Below are positions 51,348 to 60,872 of a stretch of 64,000 nucleotides of DNA, piece by piece; position 1 is the first letter of the stretch; the number at the start of each line of letters is the position of its first letter. The stretch is taken from contig NZ_CP144125.1 in assembly GCF_036429475.1 (NCBI RefSeq), positions 930,001 to 994,000 on the forward strand. Direction: 5' to 3'. Both the position numbers and the translations under genes were made by a program. The stretch comes from Halalkalicoccus sp. CGA53. GTDB lineage: Archaea; Halobacteriota; Halobacteria; Halobacteriales; Halalkalicoccaceae. The notes beneath the pieces are model-generated. The model did no database searches, was not told the DNA's origin, and saw only the letters and a list, made by a program, of their open reading frames with translations.

Positions 51348-53447
51348 ATGCCCGGCGACAGCGACGTTCGAGCGCGAGGAGCCGACCGGAGCGACGGTGA
51401 CCCGACGAGCGAGGGTTCCCGGACGGAGGGGGTGTGCTGTGACGGCGGTCTCGATCCCCCGTTCGCCGACCGGACGCTAGACGCCGCGCCGATCGGGATC
51501 CTCGTCACCGATCCCTCGTTGGAGGACAACCCGATCGTCTACGCCAACGAGGGGTTCCGTCGGCTGACCGGCTACGGGGACGAGGAGGTCCTCGGCCGGA
51601 ACTGCCGGTTCCTCCAGGGCGAGGGGACGGATCCGGAGCCGGTCGCGGAGATGCGCGCGGCGATCGAGGCGGCCGAACCCGTGACGGTCGAACTGCGAAA
51701 CTACCGCCGGAACGGAAGCGCGTTCTGGAATCGCGTCAGCATCACGCCGCTCTTCGACGACGACGGCGACCTCGCTCACTTCGTCGGTTGCCAGGAGGAC
51801 GTCACCGAGCGGGTAGAGCGCGAGCGGATGCTCTCCGGGCTCCACGCCGCGGTCCCGTCGCTCATGCTCGCGGGGTCTGTTCGGGCGGTGGGGGATCTCG
51901 CGGTCGAGACGGTGCTCGCGGGCTCGGAGCTCTCGGTCGCCACGCTCTACCGGTTCGCCGAGGACTCGGACGCGCTCCGCCCGATCGCTCACGCCACGCT
52001 GCCGGGAGTCGTGGCCGGGACGCCGTCGGAGATCACCGACCCCGACGACCCGATCCGACTCGCGTTCGCCGACGGCGACTCCGGGGGATCGCTCCGACTT
52101 CGTCTCCCGGGCGGGGACGGCGAGGAGGACCGTTCCCTGGCCGTTCCGGTCGGCGAGCACGGCGTGGTCGTCGCGGGCGGGGAGGGCGCGGTCCGCGGGG
52201 CGGATCGGGAGTTCGTCGAACTCCTCGCCAGCACCGTCGAGGCGGCGCTCGACCGTCTCGCCCGCGAGACCGAACTCGAACGGCGAAACGAGCGTCTCGT
52301 CGCGCTCTCGCGACTCAACGCCGTCATCCGCGGGGTGAACCGGGCGGTCGTCGGGGCGGAGACGCGTGCGGAGGTCGAGCGGGCGATCTGCGAGCACCTC
52401 GCGGAGACGAGCCCGTTCCGGGCCGCGCTCGTCGCCTCCGCTCGCGACCCGAGGGGTGGTGTTCGCGTCCGCGAGGTGGCCGGGATCGACGCCCCGACGG
52501 AGGGGCCGGTCACCGACGCCGCCCGCCCCTGGGTCCGAGCGGTCGCGAGCGCGATCCGGAACGGGACGGTCGAGACGCTCGATCCCGACGAGGGGAAGGG
52601 CGGAGCGCTCGCCGCGGTCCCGCTCGTGGCCGGCGAGGCGACTTACGGTGTGTTGGTCGTCTTCGCGGCTCCGACCTGGGCGTTCGACGAGGAGGCGACG
52701 ACGGTCCTCTCGGAGCTGGGGGAGACGATCGGGCTCTCGATCCGCGCCGTCGAGGCCCGCCACAGCCTGCTCGCGGAGACGGCGGTCGAACTCGCGCTCG
52801 TCGTGGACGAGGTAGACTCGGTGCTCGCCGCCGCCTCGAGGCGCCTCGACCGTCGGCTCTCGGTCGAGGCGTTCGTACCGATCGGTTCCGGGGGAGTGCT
52901 CTGTGCCGTCACGGCCGACGGCGGATCGTCCGACGCGTTCACGACGACCGTCGCCGAGACCGAAGGCTGGGAGCTCCTCACCGAGTCGGACGAGCGGGGC
53001 GTGTTCGTCGCCGACGCCGCGACCGCCTCGTACGTCGGGCTGCTGCTCGACCACGGCGTCGTCCCGCACTCCGCGGTCGCGGAGGCCGGACGGCTCAGGC
53101 TCTTCGCGCACGCCCCGCCGGAGACGGAGCTGCGCTCGCTCCTCGACGAGCTGGCGAGGGTCTGTCCGAGCGTCGAACTCGCCGGGAGGCGGGAGGTCGA
53201 CCGCCCCGTCAGGACGGAGCGACCCCGGCGGGAGGCGTTCACCGGCCGGCTCACCGACCGACAGCTGAGCGCGCTCCGTGCCGCGTACCACGCAGGCTAC
53301 TTCGAGTGGCCGCGCGAGACCACGGCGGAGGAGCTCGCCGAGACGATGGGGATCAGCTCCTCGACGCTCCACTTTCACCTCCGGCGGGGGCTGCGAAAGC
53401 TTCTCGAGGAGGTCACAGCGCCGCCGGAGTGGCGTCGCTCTAGGTAG
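51348..53447 (+). CDS. LOV-domain, GAF-containing Bat-like transcription regulator
   Basis: Product of 699 residues. Residues of about 45-160 form a PAS domain with GRNCRFLQ (Cys86 being the flavin-adduct residue) and NYRRNGSAFWNRVSITPL, the classic LOV signature. One or two GAF-like domains follow, then a middle domain typical of bacterio-opsin activators, and a C-terminal HTH_10 helix-turn-helix (LTDRQLSALRAAYHAGYFEWPRE then STLHFHLRRGLRKLL). It is a soluble blue-light-sensitive regulator by inference. No bacterio-opsin gene lies in the window. Confidence 0.88.
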   Translation: MPGDSDVRARGADRSDGDPTSEGSRTEGVCCDGGLDPPFADRTLDAAPIGILVTDPSLEDNPIVYANEGFRRLTGYGDEEVLGRNCRFLQGEGTDPEPVAEMRAAIEAAEPVTVELRNYRRNGSAFWNRVSITPLFDDDGDLAHFVGCQEDVTERVERERMLSGLHAAVPSLMLAGSVRAVGDLAVETVLAGSELSVATLYRFAEDSDALRPIAHATLPGVVAGTPSEITDPDDPIRLAFADGDSGGSLRLRLPGGDGEEDRSLAVPVGEHGVVVAGGEGAVRGADREFVELLASTVEAALDRLARETELERRNERLVALSRLNAVIRGVNRAVVGAETRAEVERAICEHLAETSPFRAALVASARDPRGGVRVREVAGIDAPTEGPVTDAARPWVRAVASAIRNGTVETLDPDEGKGGALAAVPLVAGEATYGVLVVFAAPTWAFDEEATTVLSELGETIGLSIRAVEARHSLLAETAVELALVVDEVDSVLAAASRRLDRRLSVEAFVPIGSGGVLCAVTADGGSSDAFTTTVAETEGWELLTESDERGVFVADAATASYVGLLLDHGVVPHSAVAEAGRLRLFAHAPPETELRSLLDELARVCPSVELAGRREVDRPVRTERPRREAFTGRLTDRQLSALRAAYHAGYFEWPRETTAEELAETMGISSSTLHFHLRRGLRKLLEEVTAPPEWRRSR

Positions 53448-53642
53448 TTGCATAGCACCTTTCTACGCCGTGGTGCCCTCCGACTAGACGGGGAACGCGA
53501 ACCCGACGGGCGACCACCTGTGCCTCTGACGGTTTCCCGGCGGCGGAGACCCCTCGATTTCTCGGAGCACTCCAGACGAAGACGGGTCCGTCTCCATCCG
53601 GCCCCGAACCCGGGGACGGCCCCTCGCTCGGAGCGCTTTTGT

Positions 53643-53663
53643 CCCGGGCCTCGAAAGGCCGGG
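53643..53663. other. Hairpin directly before the hjc start codon
   Basis: CCCGGGCCT pairs with AGGCCGGG across a CGAA tetraloop, with one bulged G. It ends one base before the ATG of the resolvase. Because haloarchaeal messages are often leaderless it may or may not be transcribed. Confidence 0.35.
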
Positions 53664-53664
53664 T

Positions 53665-54084
53665 ATGTCGAGCGCGAAGGGCGATCGTCGGGAACGCGAA
53701 CTCGTCAACCTGCTGGACGAGGCGGGGTTCGCGGTGATGCGTGCGCCCGCGAGCGGGAGCGCCACGACGAGGGAGCTGCCGGACGTGCTCGCGGGAAACG
53801 GCGAGACGTTCTACGCGATCGAGGCGAAAGCGAGCGCGGGCAACCCGATCTACCTCACGGGCGTGGAGGTCGAGGCGCTCGTCTACTTCGCGCGGAACTT
53901 CGGCGCGAAGGCGCGCATCGCGGTCCGCTTCGACCGCGAGGACTGGTACTTCTTCCACCCGGGCGACCTCTACATCACCGACGGGGGGAACTACCGCGTG
54001 AAGAAAGAGACGGCGCTGGCGGAGGGAGAGGACTTCGACGAACTGGTTGGACGATCGAAACAGGCGCGACTCGGCGAGGACTGA
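53665..54084 (+). CDS. hjc: Holliday junction resolvase Hjc
   Basis: Product of 139 residues. [39 protein letters not shown] and [18 protein letters not shown] carry the Glu, Asp and Glu-x-Lys metal-site residues of the archaeal Hjc nuclease fold. It cuts four-way junctions in recombination. ATG 53665 gives the normal size. Confidence 0.93.
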   Translation: MSSAKGDRRERELVNLLDEAGFAVMRAPASGSATTRELPDVLAGNGETFYAIEAKASAGNPIYLTGVEVEALVYFARNFGAKARIAVRFDREDWYFFHPGDLYITDGGNYRVKKETALAEGEDFDELVGRSKQARLGED

Positions 54085-54123
54085 GAAGGACGCGAGGCTG
54101 CGGCACCGACCGCCGCTTCCGTC

Positions 54124-56493
54124 TCACTCGCGGAAACCGAGCAGCCGGAGGCCGATCAGGCTGACGAGCACCGTCGAGCCCTCGTGACCGACGACGGCGA
54201 CCGGGAGCGGGATGCCCGCCGTGAGGATTGCGCCGACCATGAGGGCGATCGCGCCGAAGGCGATCGAGAGGTTCACGAGGAGCGTCCGTCGGGTCGCGCG
54301 GCCGAGTCCGAGCGCGTAAGGGATCTTGCTCAGGTCGTCGGACATCAGCACCACGTCGGCGGTCTCGAGCGCCACGTCCGTGCCGGCGCCGCCCATCCCC
54401 ACGCCGAGCGTCGCGGTCGCGAGCGCCGGGGCGTCGTTCACGCCGTCGCCGACCATCGCGACGCCCTCGTACCGGGCGACCAGCTCCTCGACGCTCTCGA
54501 CTTTCTGTTCGGGGAGGAGTTCGGCTCTGACCTCGTCGATCCCCACCTCGTCGGCGATGCTTCTGGCGACGCGCTCGTTGTCGCCGGTGAGCATCACGAC
54601 GTGTTCGACGCCGAGTTCTCTGAGCCGGGCGATCATCTCTGCGGCGCCCGGGCGGACGGTGTCGGTGAACGCGAGCCAGCCGAGCACGCGGGCCTCATCG
54701 ACCCCCTCCCCCTCGCTCACGACGAGCACGCTCGTCTTGCCCTCGTCCTGGAGCGATCGGAGCGCGGCGTAGCCCTCGTCGAGCCCCTCGATCGCGACCC
54801 CCGAGGCCAGTCCCTCGACGTAGCGTCGGTTGCCGATGTGGACCGTCCGGCCCTCGACGGTCGCGCGTACCCCCTTGCCGACGGTGGCCTGGAACTCGCG
54901 CGCCTCCGGCACGTCGAGCGAGCGCTCGCTCGCCGCGTCGACCGTCGCCTCGGCCAGGTGGTGTTCGGATCGGGACTGGACGGCGGCCGACAGCGCGAGG
55001 AGTCGGTCCCCCGTGATCGGGCTACCGGAGAGCGTCGCGCCGTCGCGGACTGTCGCGTCGGTCAGCCGTGTGTCGCCCTCGGTGAGCGTTCCCGTCTTGT
55101 CGAACGCGACGGCCCTGATCCCGGCCGCCCGCTCGACGTGTTCGCCCCCCTTGAAGAGGACGCCCTGGCGCGCGCCCGCCGCGATCGCCGAGAGCACGGC
55201 CGCCGGCGTCGAGATGATCACCGCACACGGCGAGGCCGCGACCATGAGCGTCATCGCGCGGTAGAAGGTGGGGTCGAACTCCGCGCCGAGGAGGGTCGGG
55301 ATCGCGATCGCGACCCCGGTGAGCCCGAACACGCCGAGGACGTACGGCTGCTCGAGCCGGTCGATGAGCCGCTGTGTCGGCGCTCGCTCGCCCTGGGCCT
55401 CCTCGACCAGGTGGATGAGCTTCGCGATGGCGGACTCGTGGGCCTGACGCGTCACGCGCACCTCCAGGCTCCCGTTCTCGTTGATCGTCCCGCCGAAGAC
55501 GTCGTCGCCCGGCCCCTTCGTGACGGGGACCGACTCGCCGGTGAGCGAGGACTGATCGACCGTGCTCTCGCCGGTCTCGACGACGCCGTCGAGCGGCAGT
55601 CGGTCGCCCGGGCGGACGACGAAGACGTCGCCGATCGCGACCTCCTCGATCGGGACGGTCACTTCCTCGCCGTCGCGGAGCACCCTCGCGGACTCCGGGC
55701 GCAGACGCATGAGCGCCCTGATCGCCCGTCGCGAGCGCCCCATCGCGTAGTGCTGGAGGACGTTCGACAGCGAGAAGAGAAAGAGCAGCATCGCCCCCTC
55801 GAACGGCGCGCCGATCGAGAGCGCGCCGAGCGCGGCGAGGATCATCAGCAGGTCGATGTCTACCGCCCGGTGTCTCAGCGTCTCGACGCTCCCCTTCACC
55901 CCGTACCACCCGCCGAAGACGTACGCCACGCCGTAGCCGACCCACCCGATCAGCGGCGCCGCGTCGAGCCAGCCGGCGACGAGCCCCGTGAGCATTCCGA
56001 CGAGCGTGAGCGCGACGAACACAGCCTCTACTCGGAGCGTCGATCGCTCGCTTGCCGAGTCGGTTTCGCCCTCCTCGGTGGCGTCGCGGGTCTCGACGCC
56101 GAACTCGTGGACGACGCGCTCGATCTCGGCCGGCGAGAGGAGCTCGTCGTCGTAGGTGACGGTGAGGGTCCCCGCCCGGAACGAGCTCTCGGCGTCGTGG
56201 ACGCCGGCGATATCCGTGAGGTGGCGCTCAAGCGCGAGCGCACACGACTCGCAGCTCCGCCCCCCGTAGCCGTCGACGTGGAGCGTACACCTCGCGGCGG
56301 GCTCTCCGGCGGCGCTCGCCATCCGGCTCACGACCCGCCGTGCCTCCTCGGGCGAGAGCTCTCGCGAGTCGTACTCGAGGGTGAGCCGGCCGTTCCTCGT
56401 GTCGACTTCGGCGCCGCGGATACCGTCGTTCCCGACGGACGTCTCACGTGGTGTGCGTGTGGGTGGAGCGTCCGACCGCGTGTGTTCGTCCAT
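54124..56493 (-). CDS. P1B-type heavy-metal transporting ATPase
   Basis: Product of 789 residues. The N-terminal region has a heavy-metal-associated domain (GGRSCESCALALERHL). Core motifs are TGES, the membrane motif ASPCAVIISTPAA (SPC rather than CPC), DKTGTLT, the SEHHLAEA His-Pro-like loop, [18 protein letters not shown], and GHEGSTVLV near the end. SPC with HEGST fits the P1B-4/Zn-Co group more than the Cu group. It exports divalent metals. ATG 56493 was chosen; the frame runs to 56559. SWIM protein is divergent on the same strand side upstream. Confidence 0.9.
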   Translation of the reverse strand: MDEHTRSDAPPTRTPRETSVGNDGIRGAEVDTRNGRLTLEYDSRELSPEEARRVVSRMASAAGEPAARCTLHVDGYGGRSCESCALALERHLTDIAGVHDAESSFRAGTLTVTYDDELLSPAEIERVVHEFGVETRDATEEGETDSASERSTLRVEAVFVALTLVGMLTGLVAGWLDAAPLIGWVGYGVAYVFGGWYGVKGSVETLRHRAVDIDLLMILAALGALSIGAPFEGAMLLFLFSLSNVLQHYAMGRSRRAIRALMRLRPESARVLRDGEEVTVPIEEVAIGDVFVVRPGDRLPLDGVVETGESTVDQSSLTGESVPVTKGPGDDVFGGTINENGSLEVRVTRQAHESAIAKLIHLVEEAQGERAPTQRLIDRLEQPYVLGVFGLTGVAIAIPTLLGAEFDPTFYRAMTLMVAASPCAVIISTPAAVLSAIAAGARQGVLFKGGEHVERAAGIRAVAFDKTGTLTEGDTRLTDATVRDGATLSGSPITGDRLLALSAAVQSRSEHHLAEATVDAASERSLDVPEAREFQATVGKGVRATVEGRTVHIGNRRYVEGLASGVAIEGLDEGYAALRSLQDEGKTSVLVVSEGEGVDEARVLGWLAFTDTVRPGAAEMIARLRELGVEHVVMLTGDNERVARSIADEVGIDEVRAELLPEQKVESVEELVARYEGVAMVGDGVNDAPALATATLGVGMGGAGTDVALETADVVLMSDDLSKIPYALGLGRATRRTLLVNLSIAFGAIALMVGAILTAGIPLPVAVVGHEGSTVLVSLIGLRLLGFRE

Positions 56494-56575
56494 CGATTTA
56501 GATATCGGAGACGACGCCCCTCGTGGGAATAGGCGTTGCGTCACCTCCACCGCCCGCACGGTTCGGGTGTCGACC

Positions 56576-57214
56576 CTACTCGATCGGTTCGAGTCGGGAC
56601 TGTGGGAACGAGTAGACCCGAAGCGTCCTCGGCTTCGGCCCCGTGGCCGTGGTCCGCACCGACTGGGGATAGACGGCGCTCACGACCCGGTCGGCCGGGT
56701 CGTACTCCTCGTTCGTCGGGTACGCCGCGACCGTCCGCCCGTGCTCGCCGATACGTACCTCGTCCGCCCGGCGCGAGGAGGTGGCGACGACGAGCAGTCT
56801 GTCGCCCGTCTCCCTGTCGGTGACCGGGGTTCCGGCCGCGAGCGTGTGTCGTTCGCAGTAGTGCGGCGAGGGCTCGTCGGCCGGAACGAAGATCCGCTCG
56901 CTACACGCGAGACAGGCTCCCTCGACGTGGTGTGGCGGTGCGACGGATCGTTCGGTGATCTCGATGGCGACCCGCCGGAGGTGTTTGCAGCGCCCACCCC
57001 TGAACCGGTGGTCCGGACAGCTACAGCTACCCGCCTCGACGTCCACGAGGTAGGCGTTCTCGCTCTCGGTCTCGACCAGGTAGGCGGCGGTGCCGAAGCC
57101 CGTCACGCGCATCCGCTCGGTCCGCGCCCGACGTGCCCGCTCGTCGGCGGCACTGGCGCCCGGCGTGGACCCGATCGTTCTCGGTGACGCTGGTGTGTTG
57201 CTGGTGTGCGTCAT
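56576..57214 (-). CDS. SWIM zinc-finger protein
   Basis: Product of 212 residues. After a Ser/Thr/Ala-rich start, residues of about 65-90 have CSCPDHRFRGGRCKHLRRV, a complete SWIM C-x-C-xn-C-x-H finger. A second pair of Cys (CLACSERI) and a later CERH may form another zinc site. SWIM domains bind DNA or protein. It lies 82 bases upstream of the metal ATPase in the same direction and may respond to, or buffer, zinc. Confidence 0.8.
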   Translation of the reverse strand: MTHTSNTPASPRTIGSTPGASAADERARRARTERMRVTGFGTAAYLVETESENAYLVDVEAGSCSCPDHRFRGGRCKHLRRVAIEITERSVAPPHHVEGACLACSERIFVPADEPSPHYCERHTLAAGTPVTDRETGDRLLVVATSSRRADEVRIGEHGRTVAAYPTNEEYDPADRVVSAVYPQSVRTTATGPKPRTLRVYSFPQSRLEPIE

Positions 57215-57382
57215 GGTGTGTACCTTCGCTTCCACTGCGCCGACCGGCGCGTGCGGTCACGAATACGTCTAGAGGAAGGTGCCGAGGCTACCTAAGTCTT
57301 CCACCGGAAGCGACGCTCGTGCGGACGAAACGGCCGTGTGAGGCTTCGAAGCGCTTTTGCACGGTCGGCGGAAACCTGGGTC

Positions 57383-57595
57383 ATGGTCGTAGAGCGAGAG
57401 GCGCTCGTCGAGATCGTCGTCTCCGTCGCCGCGGTGGGCTCGTTCGTCGGGGTCATCGTGCTGATCGGGCGGACGTTCAACGAGAGCGGCCTCTCAGGCG
57501 ACGGCGCCCTCGCGCTGATCAGCGCCATCGTCGGCTTCATCCTCCTCATGTCGGTCGTCGGCATCGCACTCGCCTACTACATGAACCGCGAGTGA
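57383..57595 (+). CDS. Small two-helix membrane protein (DUF7472-like)
   Basis: Product of 70 residues with helices at about 10-27 and 40-63. ATG 57383 was chosen over an earlier in-frame start at 57338. Its stop abuts the primase gene's stop, as a convergent neighbour. The DUF name is from memory; function unknown. Confidence 0.6.
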   Translation: MVVEREALVEIVVSVAAVGSFVGVIVLIGRTFNESGLSGDGALALISAIVGFILLMSVVGIALAYYMNRE

Positions 57596-58678
57596 CTATC
57601 CTTCCGCTTCCTCTCCACCCTCGCGCCAGTCGACGAGTTCGTCCTCGTCGGCCTCGTCCAGCGCCTTCTCGTAGTACGCGAGCGGGTGCGAGATCGTCTC
57701 ACACCGGTCGTCCATGTTCACGCAGTCGCCGTAGGACTGCATCGTCGCACAGCTCGGCGGGCTGTACTCGGTCGGGGAGGTCTCGCCCCGGATGTGGTCG
57801 GTCTGGTACCGGGTGATCTTCTCGCCGAAGCCCGGGTTCACCATGTAGAGGTCGATGATCTCGTCGGTGCTCATCCCGATGTTCACGAGGAAGGTCGTGA
57901 TCGCGAACCGCGAGTGGTGTTCCAGGTGCTCGCCCTTCTGGACCGCGTCGAGCAGCGCTTTCATACAGGGCGGGAACCGGTCGGGGACGACCGTGTCGAT
58001 CTCCCGGGTGAAGTCGTACTCCGAGAGCAGCTCCCGAACGGCCTCGATCTCCCCGTCAAGCGGCTCCGCGATCGCGTCGGGGACCGACAGCGGCAACCCC
58101 TCGCCGACGCGCCGTGCGATCGCCTCCTGGACGAGTCGGATGAGTTCGGGTTCGGTGACGAACACCTCCCCGTCTGCGACGACGCGGTTGACGAGCCGCC
58201 AGTCCTCCCGGCGGAGACCCGCCGAGAGTCCCACGTAGCTCCCGACCGCGACGGCGTACTCGTCGCCCTCGGCCCGGATTCTCTCCTCGAGATCGAACTC
58301 GGCGAGGAGTTCGGCGAGCGTGAGCCGCTCGACACTGACGCTCCGCAGTCCCTCCTCCCGGGCGCGCTGTCGCCGGTCCGTCTCGATCCGCTCGCGCGCC
58401 GTCTTCGCCTCGGCCCGGGCGTACTTCCGGGTGAGCACGTGCTCGTCGACGAGCGAGACGAGCACCCGTGCGACGGGGTACGAGAGCAGCTCCGTCCGGG
58501 GGGTCCGGTGTGGCTCTCCGACCTCCCCGTCGGTGATCGCCCTCGTGACGCGCTCGGTCGCCCGCTCGACCACCGCGCGCTCGGAGACGACGTCCACGAG
58601 GTCAACGCCCGCCGTCTCGACCGCCTCCCTGGCGCTCGCGAGAAACGGGTACCGGGCGTGAAGCGCGCTGGCCTCCAT
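57596..58678 (-). CDS. priL: DNA primase large subunit
   Basis: Product of 360 residues. The N-terminal half is helical; the C-terminal domain holds four Cys for the 4Fe-4S cluster: one in FPPCMKALLDAVQKG (about 237) and three in CATMQSYGDC and DDRC (about 305-325). It pairs with the small subunit to make RNA primers. ATG 58678 begins the conserved ARYPFLASAREAV block. Confidence 0.92.
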   Translation of the reverse strand: MEASALHARYPFLASAREAVETAGVDLVDVVSERAVVERATERVTRAITDGEVGEPHRTPRTELLSYPVARVLVSLVDEHVLTRKYARAEAKTARERIETDRRQRAREEGLRSVSVERLTLAELLAEFDLEERIRAEGDEYAVAVGSYVGLSAGLRREDWRLVNRVVADGEVFVTEPELIRLVQEAIARRVGEGLPLSVPDAIAEPLDGEIEAVRELLSEYDFTREIDTVVPDRFPPCMKALLDAVQKGEHLEHHSRFAITTFLVNIGMSTDEIIDLYMVNPGFGEKITRYQTDHIRGETSPTEYSPPSCATMQSYGDCVNMDDRCETISHPLAYYEKALDEADEDELVDWREGGEEAEG

Positions 58679-58770
58679 CGTCACTCCCAGCGTGCGCTGA
58701 CGAATAAACGCCACGGCTCACCGTCGCTCGCCGACTCCCGAACGGTCATACCGACGCCGGCCGTGGTCGT

Positions 58771-59268
58771 GTCACGGTCGCGATCCGCCACGCCGAACCG
58801 CCGGACGTAGAGGCGATCCGGACGGTCGCGCGCGCCTCCTGGCACGCAGCATACGACGACTTTCTGGGACCGGAGACCGTCGATCGAACGATCGACGACT
58901 GGTACGGAACCGACTCGCTCCGACGGACGATCGCGGGGTCGGACCACGTCGTCTCGGTCGCGGAGGACGGGGGTTCGGAGGCGGTCGGCTTCGCCCACGT
59001 CGGTCCCCAGACGGAGGCGGAGACGCTGGCCGAACTCTACCGGATCTACGTGCGACCGGAGCGCTGGGGTGAGGGGGTCGGGAGCCGGCTGCTCGTGGAC
59101 GTGATCGGGCGGATCGACGGGTACGACCGTCTCGGTCTCTCCGCCTTCGCCGAGAACGAGGTCGGGATCGCGTTCTACGAACGCGAGGGGTTCGAGCGGG
59201 TCGGAGTCGAGGAGGTCGAGTTCGAGGGAGAACGCTACGAGGAGATCCGGTACGAACGCCCGCTCTGA
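58771..59268 (+). CDS. GNAT family N-acetyltransferase lacking a normal start codon
   Basis: The frame is open from 58708 to 59268. A full GNAT fold is encoded from about 58771: VAIRHAEPPDVEAIRTVARASW, then ELYRIYVRPERWGEGVGSRLL with the acetyl-CoA loop, and AFYEREGFERVG. But no ATG, GTG, TTG or CTG exists in frame before residues of the first strand; the first GTG, at 59050, is inside the acetyl-CoA site. A GTG two bases out of frame (58769) suggests a small lesion at the start, or an unusual start codon. The coordinates of the 5' end are a guess. Confidence 0.6.
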   Translation, partial: VTVAIRHAEPPDVEAIRTVARASWHAAYDDFLGPETVDRTIDDWYGTDSLRRTIAGSDHVVSVAEDGGSEAVGFAHVGPQTEAETLAELYRIYVRPERWGEGVGSRLLVDVIGRIDGYDRLGLSAFAENEVGIAFYEREGFERVGVEEVEFEGERYEEIRYERPL

Positions 59269-59385
59269 ACGTTCGGTCACCGACCGCCCGAACCGGGTCA
59301 CCGCCGCACGGTTCGCGGGAGCTGCGGATACCGTATCCGGGAGAGTGATTGTTCCATCGACATGAACTGGCTGAAAGTACGCAAA

Positions 59386-59394
59386 AACATATTT
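59386..59394 (+). promoter_or_regulatory. TATA box of the methanethiol-oxidase-like gene
   Basis: AACATATTT lies 31-39 bases ahead of ATG 59425 and supports that start over the in-frame ATG at 59362. Confidence 0.5.
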
Positions 59395-59424
59395 CTTCTG
59401 ATAGGACGTACTCTTCGGAGAACG

Positions 59425-60867
59425 ATGAGCACACACACAGCAGACTCTCACGGTGAAGAGGGACACGGCCATCACGAGACGGAGGGACCGGGGTACGCGA
59501 CGCCCCAGGCGGCGATCGAGCAGTCAGAGCGCGAGAGGGTGGCCTACGTCGTCGGACTGTACACGGGCACGGACATCGACGCGCCCGACTTCCTCGCGGT
59601 CGTCGACGTCGACCCCGATTCGGGGACGTACGGCGAGATAACCGACCGGATCGAGATGCCGACGAAGGGCGACGAACTGCACCACTTCGGGTGGAACGCC
59701 TGTTCGTCGTCGTGTCACATGGAGGGGCTAGAGCGGCGCTATCTGGTGATGCCGGGCAACCGATCCTCGCGGATCACGATCGTCGACACCGAGAACAGAG
59801 CCCATCCCGAGATCGTCCGCGTGATCGAACCGGAGGAGGTCCACGAGTTAGATCTCTCGGCACCGCACACCGTCCACTGCCCCGCCGGCGGCGGGGTGAT
59901 GATCAGTATGCTCGGGAACGCCTCGGGGGAGCTACCGGGGGGGTTCCTCGAACTGAACGAGGACCTCGAGGTCGAGGGTCGCTGGGACCTCCCCGGGGAG
60001 ATCGAGATGAACTACGATTTCTGGTACCAGCCGCGTCACAACGTGATGGTCTCCTCGGAGTGGGCAGCCCCCGAGACCTACCAGCCGGGCTTCGACCTCG
60101 AGGACGTCGAGGCCGGGAAATACGGTCACCGACTCCACTTCTGGAACTGGGCGGAGAAGACGGTCGAGCAGACGGTGGATCTCGGGGAGGAGGGGATGGT
60201 CCCGCTCGAGGTGCGGTTCCTGCACAGCCCCGAGGCGACCCACGGCTACGTCAACGCGGCGCTCTCCTCGAACATCTTTCACTTCTTCGAGGACCGCGAG
60301 GCGCGGAGCGCCTCGGACAGTGCGAGCGGCGATCAGCCGCGAGCAGACGGCCGGTGGCGCGCCGAGAAGGTCATCGACTTCGAGGCACGCGAGCACGACG
60401 ACTGGGAGATGCCCGTCCCGGCGCTCCCGACGGACATCCTCGTCTCGATGGACGACCGCTACCTGTTCGGAGCGAACTGGCTCCACGGCGAGGTCTGGAT
60501 GTACGACGTGAGCGACCCGGCGAACCCGCGACACGCGGATTCGATCTCGATCGGGGGCTACTTCGGCGACGTCAGGGAGGTCAAAGGACGTGAACTGGCG
60601 GCCGGACCCCAGATGGTGCAGTTGAGCCTCGACGGCGAACGCCTCTACTGGACCACCTCCCTCTACTCGACGTGGGACGACCAGTTCTTCCCCGCGGAGG
60701 GCGAGCACGGGTCCGTCATGCTGAAAGCCGACGTGAACCCGCGACGGGGGACGCTGACGCTCGACGAGGAGTTCCTCGTCGACTTCGGTGACCTTCCGGA
60801 TGGGCCTGCCCGCGCCCACGAGATCCGCTGGCCCGACGGCGACTGCACCAGCGACGTCTGGCAGTAA
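59425..60867 (+). CDS. Selenium-binding protein 1 / methanethiol oxidase family protein
   Basis: Product of 480 residues, the normal size of the SELENBP1 family beta-propeller. HHFGWNACSSSCHMEG holds the conserved Cys (about 100), and NYDFWYQPRHNVMVSSEWAAP and HFWNW are further signatures. Family members oxidise methanethiol to formaldehyde, H2S and H2O2. An extra His/Glu-rich N-terminus (HGEEGHGHHE) may bind metal. It is followed by a ferredoxin 5 bases downstream and a membrane protein, likely one operon. Confidence 0.88.
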   Translation: MSTHTADSHGEEGHGHHETEGPGYATPQAAIEQSERERVAYVVGLYTGTDIDAPDFLAVVDVDPDSGTYGEITDRIEMPTKGDELHHFGWNACSSSCHMEGLERRYLVMPGNRSSRITIVDTENRAHPEIVRVIEPEEVHELDLSAPHTVHCPAGGGVMISMLGNASGELPGGFLELNEDLEVEGRWDLPGEIEMNYDFWYQPRHNVMVSSEWAAPETYQPGFDLEDVEAGKYGHRLHFWNWAEKTVEQTVDLGEEGMVPLEVRFLHSPEATHGYVNAALSSNIFHFFEDREARSASDSASGDQPRADGRWRAEKVIDFEAREHDDWEMPVPALPTDILVSMDDRYLFGANWLHGEVWMYDVSDPANPRHADSISIGGYFGDVREVKGRELAAGPQMVQLSLDGERLYWTTSLYSTWDDQFFPAEGEHGSVMLKADVNPRRGTLTLDEEFLVDFGDLPDGPARAHEIRWPDGDCTSDVWQ

Positions 60868-60872
60868 CCCGC

